In this document: positions 50,243 through 61,440 of the stretch, piece by piece
Position numbering within the stretch: position 1 is the stretch's first letter
Layout: each line of letters starts with the position of its first letter
From: Rostrohypoxylon terebratum
Taxonomy: Eukaryota > Ascomycota > Sordariomycetes > Xylariales > Hypoxylaceae
Reading direction: 5' to 3'
Length of the DNA: 64,000 nucleotides
Assembly (NCBI GenBank): GCA_022497145.1
Contig: MU385872.1
Location: 310,001-374,000, forward strand
The notes under the pieces: generated by a model
Seen by the model: only the letters and a program-made list of their open reading frames with translations
Databases searched by the model: none
Told to the model about the DNA's origin: nothing
Made by a program: the position numbers and the translations under genes

Positions 50243-50283
50243 CGTCAGTCGTCAGTCGCCAGTCGCCAGTCGCCGGTCGTCAG
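50243..50283. repeat. Imperfect GTCAGTC/GCCAGTC tandem repeat
   Basis: Six 7-base units of the form G(T/C)C(A/G)GTC in a row, upstream of the vib-1-like gene. The drift between units suggests an old slippage product. Confidence 0.7.
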
Positions 50284-50600
50284 CTCTATTGGTACCGTCA
50301 GCCACTTTTCGGCCGAATGAACCACGCCTCTCTTCAAATAGAGAGGCTCCTCGAATGAATCAACAACTAAACCCCAAGGTATTTACCATGATATGCGCAT
50401 ACACTCGTTAATTCCATCCTTGTCTGCTTTGACAACCCGCCCATTACATTTTATACATGCACCTTCTTGTTTCTTCTTATTACCTACTCCCCCATATCTT
50501 ACTATCATAACCTTGGGAACCGTCGCCGAAAAAACAAAACTTTTTTTTTTTAAAAAAAAACAAAAAAAGAAGAGGAGTCGAGAAAATCCGCTTTCGCCGA

Positions 50601-52173
50601 GCCGGTATTTGTGAAGGCGCTTTTCATTAAGAAAAGCCAATTGGATTCAATAAATCATGCATCGTCGATGTTGAGGATGCCGGAGACAAAGGCCTTGGAG
50701 CAGTTCCAACAAGCTTGCTAAAGCCTCGAGATCGAGGTAAAAGTGAGCCATTCAAGGTGAGTTCCTTCAGTCTGTTCAATCTCGAAAATATCCTCTTTCG
50801 TATGCACGCGCATCAAGCACAAGCCCACACGCGCCCGCACACCACACAAACATATAAAAAATATATATACCTAAACGCGCGCAAAGCACATTCGTCCACT
50901 AATAGTCATTGTTCACTTATACATTTGAAGCCACACTGCCTTACCTACTTACATACTACATACATACATACATCCTTAGTAGATACATGCAGCAAGTATC
51001 TTCTTTTTTTCCCGTCCTTCTATTGATTGCATTTATTTATTTTTTGGGTTACTACTTTTATGCACCGGGTTAGAAATCATCCACACGGAACAATCCCAAA
51101 AAAAGATAAGATGAATAGAAACGAAAGGAAAAAAAAACAATTGAGAAAAAAAAACAATCCGAAAAAAAAAGTTTACGAGAGAGAAACGGACTCAAAAGTC
51201 GATCTACTGATCTACTGATCTACTTCGATGTCCCTTTTCAATGTTGCCCCTCTTAGTGGCTGCGGCTGCCTCGACGCCTCTGCAAATCACAGCGGAAAGA
51301 GCTCGTCACATTGGATGAAAATTGAATTAATCATCCCCGGTTTCCTATGTCGTACAAAAAACGCCGCCGGATCATTTAGTGTGGTACCCCCCTGGAAGGA
51401 AATATCTACCATACCTAGTACCTACCATTCTCTATCTCTCTTCCCTGTGCCTTCCCTAGGTACACCCATTGCATCCATACCACACGCCCATAGCCCTGAT
51501 TCTGGATCCCGACAGCCACTTCCCTACTTCCCTACGTATGGGGACCTTAGGGTCTAGTATCTGGTAACCTAAAAGGTACCTGGCTGAGGTACTTCGATCC
51601 TGAGGTACCTTCCCGGTCAGCCCATCTAAGTATCTCGCATGCTAGGCAGCGGTACCACAGTGCAACGCACGGAACGACAAGGTACCTTCCTGACATTGAA
51701 CTGGAAGTAGCCGGGCAGCAAACACCGTGCCATTCTTTCCACATTCACTGACGCATCACCCTAATCGCCCTAGTCACTTGCTCTCACTTGCTCAACACAA
51801 ATCACCACAACTCACAACTCACATACTCGCACACTCACATCACGCATGGCCATCTACTTAGCCAAACCACCTGCCTATGTACCCAACCAGCTAGCATCAA
51901 CACTTAAGTACCTCCATTACTTACTGCTTCAAATGTTCCATTTACGTTGACGTTGATGTTGACATTGACATTGACAATTACATCCACAACTACATCACCT
52001 ACACCTACCTACATACATTGCTTGCAAGTCTTTCTCTCATGTCTCCACAAGTCCCTCCAAGTCTTCTAAGTCTTTCAAGTCCTTGAACTTGGAACAATCT
52101 TGTTGTTCAATCATGTTAGCAACTAAGTACAGAAAAAGTCTCGTATACTAACACTCTTTCCGATCCTTTACAG
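50601..52173 (+). promoter_or_regulatory. Probable promoter and 5' leader of the vib-1-like gene
   Basis: Pyrimidine-rich and CACA-rich sequence with A-rich blocks (51110-51175) precedes the first supported exon. The right end has a canonical intron 3' end: TACTAAC at 52146-52152, a pyrimidine tract, and CAG at 52171-52173. At least one upstream exon should therefore lie here or further left, but no donor of the right phase with a clear coding start could be chosen. A GTGAGT donor word occurs at 50757. Candidate ATGs such as 51846 are unproven. Confidence 0.45.
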
Positions 52174-54813
52174 GGCCTTGCTCATAAACCTTTCGAACCC
52201 TTTCAATTTCCCACCGGCAATGCCCAAAGCCCGGTAATGACTGCAGCTCACACACCCAATGGGTCTTCTTCTTCTATTAATTAAACCCGTCACCGCTATG
52301 CTAAATACCTAGCCATTACAGCTTACGTTACTGACAATTTTCCTCTTCCTAGCAGGACTTTGAGCCTTCGCCGCCTTCCTGCCCTGGGCTGGAATATCTC
52401 GACATCCCATCTACTGGTGATATGAGGTGAGCAACTCTCTCCCCTTACTATTCATTATTGCGGACATAGAAAGGAAAGAAAAAGCAAAAAGAAAAAGAAG
52501 AAAAAAAAACAATTTGTTATCGAAGCAGAATTCCTCCTCGTCTCACATCCCCAGTGCTTTAATTTTCTTATTCGAATTTATTCCGCTGCCTTGACTCATC
52601 ACCACATGATTGCCCCTACCTCACGCGCGTTTCGTTTCTTCAACGAAACAACTACGCACTTGGGCACTTATGGAGGTGTGCCGGTCAGGCTGCTTCGATC
52701 GCCCTGTTAGCGTGCCCCAGAAGATAACCTACGTACCTTGGAATCTGCACCTACTAGCACCGCCTGTAAAGCTTTTCTTGCTCGCCATAGGCGCGAATGG
52801 TGCATGGGTGGCTGTTGCAGCTACACAAAAAGCCTGTGACTCTTCCGCTGTTCGCCGCTATGTGGCGTGGTTTTGGTAGTTCCCGATCCTGTATCCGCTC
52901 CCCCCTGTGGTACGCGAAGCGCTGTTGTCAGTGCTACCTTCTCTGGTCGCACACTTGGATGTCTTGTCTGGGACCGCGATACAAGCAATTCTCGCTAGCC
53001 CGCTGGAGCCTCGCACACGAGGTTCTATTTGCCAAAAACCCCTGCTGACGCCTTGTCCAGATATACCCAAGATTCCAATATTTCTTCTCTAACAATAGAA
53101 ACCCCTCCTCAGCCGCCCTCTGTGCTCGGCGGCTTTTCTGCGCCTCTTCTCAACAACACTACCACGGGGTACTCCCCTGATACCGGATCCTTCTATTCTC
53201 CAGCCTCACAGATCTTCTCTGGGATCGACGTCAGACCACCGCGTCTGAACTCTAGGTAAGTTGCACACCCGTTCCAACCCCCCCCCTTCGTGTGTAATAG
53301 CACACCCGTCTCCTACTCATCCAGCTCTTGCCCTACTTACTACTGTAGTAGTAGCACTTCATCTACGGGCATGGCACATGCCAACCGGTCGGCTGCGTTA
53401 CCAAATCCAGCATACAACGTGAGAGATCTCTACTCTGGAGCGAGGCCGTCCTTCGGAAGAGCAACGGAGCATACGAGATCCCCTTCTTTCGCAGCGCCTT
53501 TGCGACGTCACCCTCTGTCGCCAACTCCCAGCCCAAGTATTAGTTTCACGAGTCCAGTCAGGATGGACGCCGGCCAGTATGGAAAGTCTGCGGGAACGCA
53601 CATTCCCCCATTGATGCCGATGACCACAAATGGTCAGTTGGTGTACAGTGACTCAGGAACGCCCATCAAGATCGATATTCACGGAACCATCGACAAGGGC
53701 TTCTTCATGTCAGAGGGGGATTGGACGTGTTACAGGCGCAATTATTTTTCTTGCATCTGCTCGTACGGTCTGTCGCCGTACTATCCTAACACGACGATGC
53801 AATACGCCCCAAACGGCTCATCAACATCTTACCAAGTATTCGGATTTGCGATGAGCATTTCTGCAGTAGTGTCAGACAGCGACTCTCACACCATTGACCT
53901 GGTGCAGCATACACCTAAGAGAGACAAGGGACCGGTACAAAAACCGGAGAAGGTGAGATTAACTCCGAAACAACCTCAGCAACCGCCGCACCCGTTGCTC
54001 TACCAGGATCATCATAACATACCCGCTGGTTCTAGACCTCTGTACGAGGGTGGTTACGGACAGAGCCCGCAAGGATCGTACCCGAGCGAGCATACATTCG
54101 AAAGAATTCAGTTCAAGCAGGCAACCGCGAACAATGGAAAACGGCGCGCTGCGCAACAATATTATCATTTGGTCGTTGAGTTGTATGCCGATGTGGGGAA
54201 TCAGGCGCAGGACCAATTTATGAAGATCGCGCAACGCAAATCCGCGAAGATGATTGTGCGTGGCCGCTCCCCTGGACATTACCAGACAGAGAGACGTGGA
54301 AGCACTAGCAGCGGACCTGGTGGATCGAGCGGAATGGGGGGCTATTCGGGATCTCAAGTCCTAGGCTCTGACTATGGTACTGGAGGATCTTCGCTGCTCT
54401 CGAACTACGGTAGTAGCGGAGGATATGATCCGCGGTCGGGTTATCATGGCACCACGCGTCACAGCAACGAAATGCCGATTGACCCAATTATACCGGCAGA
54501 AGAAGCTAAAGCCATTGACAGCACAAAAGACTACCAGTACTATCCTGGGGCGATCTACGAGGGCGCCAATGCGAGACAAGAAGTTGAAATGTTTTCGCAC
54601 CACCGAAGCGAGCCGGAGAACTTGGGGCATTCGACGTCAGCAGCGGTTGATCCAACATCTTCAAAGGTGAAGCACGAGTACGAGGGACCTCTCCCAAGCC
54701 TCCTTTACACGCCGGGCCATTACTATTCTCGTAGCTGCAGCCGTTTCGAAGGAAAGCCGACTTCTGCAGGCTACTACCCAACTATGCCAACAATGCTCCC
54801 CCAGTCTGGGTGA
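52174..54813 (+). CDS. vib-1: VIB-1/XprG-like NDT80 (p53-like) DNA-binding transcription factor, 5' end missing
   Basis: NDT80-family regulator. In Neurospora VIB-1 controls heterokaryon-incompatibility cell death and secreted protease and cellulase expression; Aspergillus XprG governs starvation proteases. Supported exons are 52174-52233, 52356-52426, 53061-53255 and 53301-54813 (612 codons, first exon unknown). The N-terminal segment has DFEPSPPSCPGLEYLDIP then RYTQDSNISSLTIETPP, as in VIB-1 proteins. The NDT80/PhoG DNA-binding domain spans about 230-440 of this product: IDIHGTIDKGFF, WTCYRRNYFSCICSY, VQHTPKRDKGP, EHTFERIQFKQAT, NNGKRRAAQQYYHLVVEL and RKSAKMIVRGRSPGHYQ. The C-terminus is Gly/Ser/Tyr-rich. 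Introns are 122, 634 and 45 bp. The second exon has tandem acceptors (TAGCAG), so one Gln (CAG 52353-52355) may be included or not. The family assignment is firm; the start and first exon are open. Confidence 0.88.
52427..53060 (+). other. 634-bp intron of the vib-1-like gene
   Basis: Starts GTGAGC and ends TTGTCCAG. Joining its flanks gives DMRYTQDSN in frame. It is far longer than the other introns in the window and contains A-rich (52469-52510) and GC-balanced parts. Open frames inside it (52610-53048) are not conserved-looking. An unannotated exon or a regulatory element within it cannot be excluded. Confidence 0.65.
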
Positions 54814-57800
54814 GGCCAGTTACGATCGAAGAATAAAACAACAAATATTACTCCGACCGTGTGTTGGTCAGGTCTTCTCCATGAAATATTCATTTGCTAG
54901 CTTCTAGTAAGCTGTTTACGAGTTGTACCTGGTATCCGACAAGATTACAAAAGACGAAAAGCATATGTATTGTTTTTTTTCTGGGTTTCTGGTATCCTAC
55001 GTATCTCCGGGCTGGACGCGGGGGATGACGGCGTATGGGATATGGTTACGGAAAGAATATCTGGGAAAGAGTCTGCATGGGAGATCTGAACAAGGGTGGG
55101 GAATATACGAAGAATGAACTGCGAGCTAGTGGTTGCTACCGGATATACAACAAAAACATGGGGACTATCTGGTGGGATAATGGAAAGGATACCCTGGCGC
55201 GATGATTTTACGGTGTTTCCGAGACGGTTCAACAAACGAAGGATTAGCGACTTTCATTTATCAGGCTTGAAACTTGACGAAGACTACGTAAAAAAAAAAA
55301 TCATGGGCGGCGTTGGGAAAGACGGGTTTATAAGGGTATCTGTGTTTATCTTCCCCGGCTTGGCAACTGCTTTCGCTAGTTGTCCAAGTCCTTCTGGTGA
55401 GACTAACTTGTTGCTGTAACTCGCCTTCTCCTGTCTCGGTGTGGTTGAGGGACACTTCGGGTGGATTGTGTGTTTACGAACCTCGCGAATCGACTGAGAG
55501 TATTTGGTGTGCGGCGAGACGAGAAGGAGCAGGATGTAGCTTAGGGCGCAAGGCTAGAGGACATTCGATCTTCTGTCAGTGCTCGCGCGCTCCGAATTGC
55601 CTTCCCGTAGCTTTTTTTATCGAAAGATACAACATAGCTTCTTTTCTATTTTACTTCTCGACCATCGGAATGGAGTCCTACGTCTTGCGAGACAGCGGAT
55701 CAGTGCATGTCCAATCATCGAAGCAAGAAAGCCAACTATTTTTTTACGCATGACTCTACTAGCAGGTGACGGCCAATAAAAGATAGATCCTAGGTAATTA
55801 GAACCGGGGAAAAAGAAGTTGGTCTAGTCTTAGGTAGGTACTCGCAAACCTGGCTACGAAGAGGGGGATTGCGCAATAAGCATCCCTACAACGGGGGTTT
55901 ATGTACCGGTTGAAGAAGACCTTGGCATAGATTAGATGCGTGATATAAATTTTTCCTTTTCTTTTTTTTTCCTCTTATGCTTTTCGATTGATGGTTAGCA
56001 AGCGATTGCTTATCTTGATCATGTTGGGAGGTCGTTCAAATTGAACTGACAAAGCCTCACAGCCCCACAACGGGAGCTAGGTTGCACTAAAAGCATGACA
56101 CCCACGATAGGGAGCATCGTAGGCGGGCAGAACACAAGGTCGCGGCAGCTTTCAGCCGGGGTTCAGGCGGTGCATTGGTACAAGGTTAGCTGAGCAAGGG
56201 TAGAGACATTCTGGAGTCTGGGCGGGCTAGGGTCCCAGCATCCGGCACGCGATTTGAGGTAGATCCTTGGTATCAATCGTTAAGCTAACAGTGGAACTTA
56301 ATAGATGGAAACCCCACACTCGATGTACCTGCCCTGACTGCCTAGACCATGCGCTAGAAAGGCTAGAGCTAATAGAACTTTTGACTTTAGACTCCAGTAG
56401 CTTATCCTAACGGTGATTCTACTTTTAGGCAGTATAATGGGTATATTGCATACCAAGGTATGTATCTGGGTACGCGAGATACTACTAGTAGTAGGTAGGT
56501 TAGTAGGTACTAGGTACATAGGTAGGTAGGTACCTTGGGTAAGATATCGTAGTGTGTACTTAGTTACTAAATCGGGTAAGTGTCTGATTACGGTCTACGT
56601 CGTAATACGGAATTCTCATGTACATACCTGGTCAGGTACTTGAATTGAACATGGAAATGGAGACGCCCCAATGAAGCTGTTGTAACTTCCACGCAACAAT
56701 GGGTCTTGAGCTTGAGGAACGTAAGGAGTCCGATAGCAATTCGCATTACGGCATCACACTTTCCTAGCTTAATTGTTATTATATGATATGGGTTAGTTAC
56801 CTGGCGCACTAGTTAGGTTCTCGGGTAGATGGATCTGCATGGCCTAAGTAGGTAGGTACAAACTCTGTATATCTACACCTAGATATGTGTAGTAGCCCGA
56901 GATATGGATACTGTGGGCAATTAGAGTTAGCGGTCAATTGGCAGTAGCGGATGCATTACGATCGACTTAGGTTAGGTAAGTACAGTACCTACCACCTACC
57001 ACCACACAATGCATGTAGCTCGGAATCCTGAGACAGTTGAGAAAGTTTCCTCTTTTCTTTTCTTTTCTTTTCCATATTTGCTTTGTCTTTTCACATCCGT
57101 TCTTCATCATTGAAAAAATCCCGGTCATTAAACAACGTCTGCTAGTGAGAGTCGTGGCGTTCCTCTTCCGACCCCTAATATTGACAAAAAGTAACATGCG
57201 CACCTAAGCTCGAGCGGGTTATAAGTTTCCCGCAAGTTCCCCGTCGCATCGAATCACAATGCAAGTGCACGAATCTAGTCAAGGCTACTGTTCACCGGTC
57301 AAATTCGGGTTCTCCAACAAGCTTAACATCCTTACGTGCCAGTTGAGACAACGACATCGGTCAGCTCCTTGTGATTTTAGCCGTGTCGTTGAAGGTCCAA
57401 CAGAATTCTTCTGCGCTTTCGTCGCTGTCAGATTTAAAGACACGCCAGGTATCAGCGGTACCTAGACAGTACGGCCGAGAAGAACGTTATGGGATAAGCA
57501 ATAACATCTCATTATTGCCTTGCATACGAGGGTGTTTTACAATAACATGCAGGTGAGATGCCACCCGCGGGTCATCTCCATTCTTTCCCTACCTCTCACC
57601 TCCTAGTCAGATATAACTACGGTACAAAAAAGGCCTGTATTCGTGCTAATTGGTCCGCGGTCCAATTAAGCTTTTGTGGATCGTCTTCTTCTACAGATCG
57701 GAGTCAGGGCCGTCGAAGGAGGAGGGGGATAAGTCTGAACCATTGCGTCTCGCATTGATTCGCAAGCCCAATTGGCAAAGATGCTCGGTTACTTATTGGA

Positions 57801-59662
57801 AGCCGGCCTTTCCTGCAACTCATAGTCGCAATATCGCGATACTAATGATGAAAAACTTTGAGCAAGACCCGCCGTTACGGATCCGGAACGTACCAATGCA
57901 TGAGTGACAGACCCGCTATACATGACGGGATGGCCTCTATGACCTTGGCGCACGTTGTCAACCGGCCGTTGGTCGATACTGGTCAAGTTGGGGGCCGCGT
58001 ATCCGTCTTCTCTTCCACCCTCGACGAAGGAGTGGTCATCAGAGGTCTGGAAAGAGAAGCTAGACAACTAACTCGTCCAATCGCGCATCTATAACACCAC
58101 CGTAATTCATGCTTCTCACATCCGACTTGTGAGGTTTGGCCTCGCTGGGCTGTGTGGCATCGACCCCCGAGTTCCCGCGGCGGAAACTGACCTCGAGTGG
58201 CGAAAATCAAAGCGACCTTTCCCGCAACGCGTGGACATTGAATGCTATCCTTCTGCATTTCCGGTCTTGGCATTCAATGTGTATATTCTCACCGGAAAAG
58301 GCTTACTATATCTGACGCGCTGAGCGTGCCCAAATTCCCTCAAGCTAAATGTCCTCTTTCTACCAACTCACTCCTTACATGCCCCTTCATTTCCCCCTAC
58401 TGCTTCTACTGGCTCCAGAAGGGCGGGGGTCCTTATTATTTGCTTCGCCGAGGCCCGGTAAGTGCCGAAATTCAATCTTACCCACCATAACATATAACCC
58501 CTCTCCTTCACAAGGTCCATTTCCTTACCGTGCCAAGTATCTGAGCTGCTGCTGGAAGACCTTTTAAATCCGCGACCCGGACAGCTGTACTTGTTGTACT
58601 TGCAAAGGGTACATGTCGGTCATGATATGACAAGACAAACATGATTGAGCAAACTGTTGATTGCGTCCTCATTGATCTGTTCTCGCAGGCAAACATGACA
58701 GCATCCCTTCCAACGTCGACCGTCAAGGTTGGACCTGGAAATCGGGCACGAGCAAGGGAGAGCCGGTCAAGCTGTTCTAAGAAATTGGGGGCTGTATCTC
58801 CGCGCGGTCCCGTGGCGGTAAGCGTTTGACTAGGCGGTAGCGTGCCGACGATAGGCTCGGATCGTGTTGCCATTCGCAAACAGCTTCTCTTCAGCAAGCC
58901 ACGCGATGTTACCGTAGCAAGGCCGGGACTAGATCCATGGATGTATCAGAGGTACCTAGTCCTGCGGCGGGACTACGGGGCTCCGTTTCGCTTGCGATGT
59001 CACTTCGACCCATCCTAACCCTCCGACAAATTTACAGACTCACAGACTTACGCAACCAAGGATCACCCGTAAGCAGACATGATTTCCCCGAGTTACCCTC
59101 CACTCTATATTATGCGGTACGTACGGATGATGTGCCTGACGTGCATCGCCAGCCCTTCGTTACACTACTTCCGTTTCCTGCTCAGCCCTACGCAGTACTC
59201 GGTGGCACTTGCGTTGATTGAGAGTCCACGACTTGTCGCGGCTTGATCCCGTGTGGGAATGGCTGAGTCAGACAACGGTACTTGTAAAACATGACTTTAG
59301 CAGGTATAGGTTGTAGCACGGATGAAAAATGACTGGTCGCATCGATTGCTGGGCGCTCATCTTCCGATACCGTCTTGAATTTGCACTGTGTTCACGTCTC
59401 GAGGAAAATATGACAGGTCACCCGTGGGCCTGAAGAGGGGCGTCACTGATGTGCGCCAGGTGCACACAGTGGCTGTTGTACAAAAATCCCACGCCGTACA
59501 CGTACAGGACGGGAAGGTTATCTTTGTTGCGTCTCGCGTCGCCGCGTGCGACGTCTTCGTAGTGACACAAACTACTGCGCCGCGCTTCTTGGAACGCAGA
59601 CGCTGTACGTTCGTCTGTTCTCATCGATGTGCGATGTATGGGAAGGATGATTTGGGAATGGG

Positions 59663-59695
59663 GGTCCAATGAGGTCCAATGAGGTCCAATGAGGT
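59663..59695. repeat. GAGGTCCAAT decamer tandem repeat
   Basis: About three copies of the decamer GAGGTCCAAT, the first unit altered at its second base. It lies inside overlapping open frames, which it helps keep open. Confidence 0.85.
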
Positions 59696-60225
59696 AATGC
59701 TCTGGAGTACCATCGAACAGCGCAATGTCGCTTAAGCGAAGCAGGGAATTCCCCTCAGGTAACAAGCGAAAATGCCGATCCATGTGCAACTTATTGCCGT
59801 CCATGCACCAACTTTTCAATACAGTTAGTTAGAAGGATCCGCCACAAGTGTGGTCAGCTCACTTGACTATGTTATCTACCAGGTATATTGGGTATGCTAA
59901 GGGTACCTATGCTAAGGGTACCCTAAATACATACCTCCAGCTCCATATCTACCTACGTAGTATGTAGGACCTAACCTAGGTATTGTACTAGTTGCTTAGC
60001 TGCTTAGCCTAGTAGCTGCTGATGTTAGGTACGTGGGTATGTATGCCACTTATCGAGCCCTCTGGTCCCCCTCGATTGCGACGCCGCCTTAAGATTACCT
60101 AGGCAGGTACTCTACCCAGTAGTGGAGTGATTACCCTATCAGAGCTTTCAGAGGGAAACAACTTGAAGGCTTACGTGGTACAAAGACTTCTAAGGTTATC
60201 TTTATCTACTACTAGTACCTAGGTA

Positions 60226-60249
60226 GGGAGTCAGGGAGTCAGGGAGTCA
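60226..60249. repeat. GGGAGTCA octamer tandem repeat
   Basis: Three perfect copies of GGGAGTCA immediately after a TACCTAGGTA palindrome. Confidence 0.9.
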
Positions 60250-60966
60250 GCCGGGCGGTGTAACCAAGCAGACGCCTGTGTAACTCTGAAATCTTTCCCC
60301 AGTTGCAAGTTCCCTTTCCGATTCCTTAGATAGGAATTGGCCGGTAAGATCAAGCCGAGTAAGCGCGAGGTGACACAAACCAATTTGGGGTCTTTAAACT
60401 TTCACTTTTTTTTAGGGGGGCGGGGAGGAGAGGGGGGGTTCTCTGTGACCCGTGGCCCGTGGCCTGTGGCCTGTAGCATGTGGCATGTGGTTCATAATCT
60501 ACTACCTAGTACTAAGTAGTAAGTATGGTCGGTCCATAGTACATAGTAGTACATAGTCCGTGGGACTAAGAATGCTATGAATAGTGCAAACTTGATGAAT
60601 CTTACACGATACGCGATGAGATCGCGGTAGTACTAGGTAACAGACTGAGGCTCTATCGCATCCGAACCAGTATCAACACGAAGGCATATTAGTTTTCAGT
60701 CTTTTTTATGATTCTTTGAATTTCAATTGGCCGTAAAAAGCTTTTATTGAGGTTGCATTCATCTCGGTCACAGATCCAAGACTCTTCAACGAAATTGCCT
60801 ACCTAGGTCCTAGGTCCTAGGTACAAATCGCCACTCCGGGCAAGGCTGTCCTTATCGAAGATGTAATATCCGCATACATGGGTGGGAAATTCTAACGGGC
60901 TCAGCTCGGCTTATTCACGATACTATTGATATTGGTCTCCGCCAATAGACCTTTGCAGATAATCCA

Positions 60967-61021
60967 TACCTACCTACCTACCTACCTACCTACCTACCTA
61001 CATACATACATACATACATAC
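60967..61021. repeat. (TACC)n-(TACA)n microsatellite
   Basis: A perfect tetranucleotide tract of TACC units passes directly into TACA units. This is the longest run of the TACC unit that also makes up the dispersed TACCTAGGTA words. Confidence 0.95.
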
Positions 61022-61348
61022 TTACATACCTAGTTACATGGATAGGTACCTATATCCTCGACGTCTTAATGATGTGATTGCCGGACCAAATTAACCTAAG
61101 AACCGGTTTCTACATATTCGGCTCAACTTGCTCGATGTCGTAGCGCGGGTTAGGAGATTAGCTCCCTCGTCCGTGGCGATCAGGGGATCTAGGCGGGACG
61201 GGAGCTCGCGTTCGTGTCACGTCGAAGGAAGTACTGCTGCAGTAGGTATGTATGTATGTCTATATTGCTAATTAGGTCCGTTCATCCCGCGAGCCGTAGG
61301 CTATGGCCATTCTATCCTGCGTGTGCAATGTGTGTAGGTACGTATATT

Positions 61349-61440
61349 GTGTGTATGTATGTATGTGTGTATGTATGTATGTGTGTATGTATGTATGTGT
61401 GTATGTATGTATGTGTGTATGTATGTATGTATGTAGGTAC
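61349..61440. repeat. 16-bp period GTGTGTATGTATGTAT repeat
   Basis: About five units alternating GTGT and GTAT tetramers, ending in GTAGGTAC. The open frame across it encodes only Tyr/Val/Cys/Met repeats and is not a gene. Confidence 0.95.

Larger units (their letters stand above)
38739..50600. other. Gene-poor region, right part
   Basis: About 11.9 kb without a recognised gene. Scattered features are a GA microsatellite (39112-39164), an 18-bp palindrome (43478-43495), TACCTAGGTA words (40330, 40906, 44663, 47420), many longer TACCTA/TAGGTA strings (44990-45125) and AT-rich tracts (44225-44290). An ATG frame at 39968-40189 (73 aa) is not supported by any motif. From about 47.6 kb the sequence becomes pyrimidine-rich on the + strand, as in long fungal promoters and leaders. 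No rRNA and no foldable tRNA was found. Confidence 0.4.
54814..60960. other. Gene-poor region after the vib-1-like gene
   Basis: About 6.1 kb without a recognised gene. The first few hundred bases probably include the 3' UTR of the vib-1-like gene. The block 57200-59820 is less AT-rich and holds ATG frames of 60 to 121 aa on both strands (for example minus 58873-58508), none with a known motif. TAGGTA/TACCTA strings are dense at 56485-56535, 56845-56885, 59880-60020, 60095-60225 and 60796-60825. Short tandem repeats are listed separately. Confidence 0.4.

Noticed and set aside
32584..52173. Possible biosynthetic gene cluster, CRISPR array or transposon in the desert
   Set aside because: No synthase, transposase, reverse transcriptase or regularly spaced repeats could be recognised on either strand.
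58508..58873. 121-codon minus frame starting at ATG 58873
   Set aside because: No motif, no neighbouring exons with matching splice sites, and several frames of similar size overlap it on the other strand.
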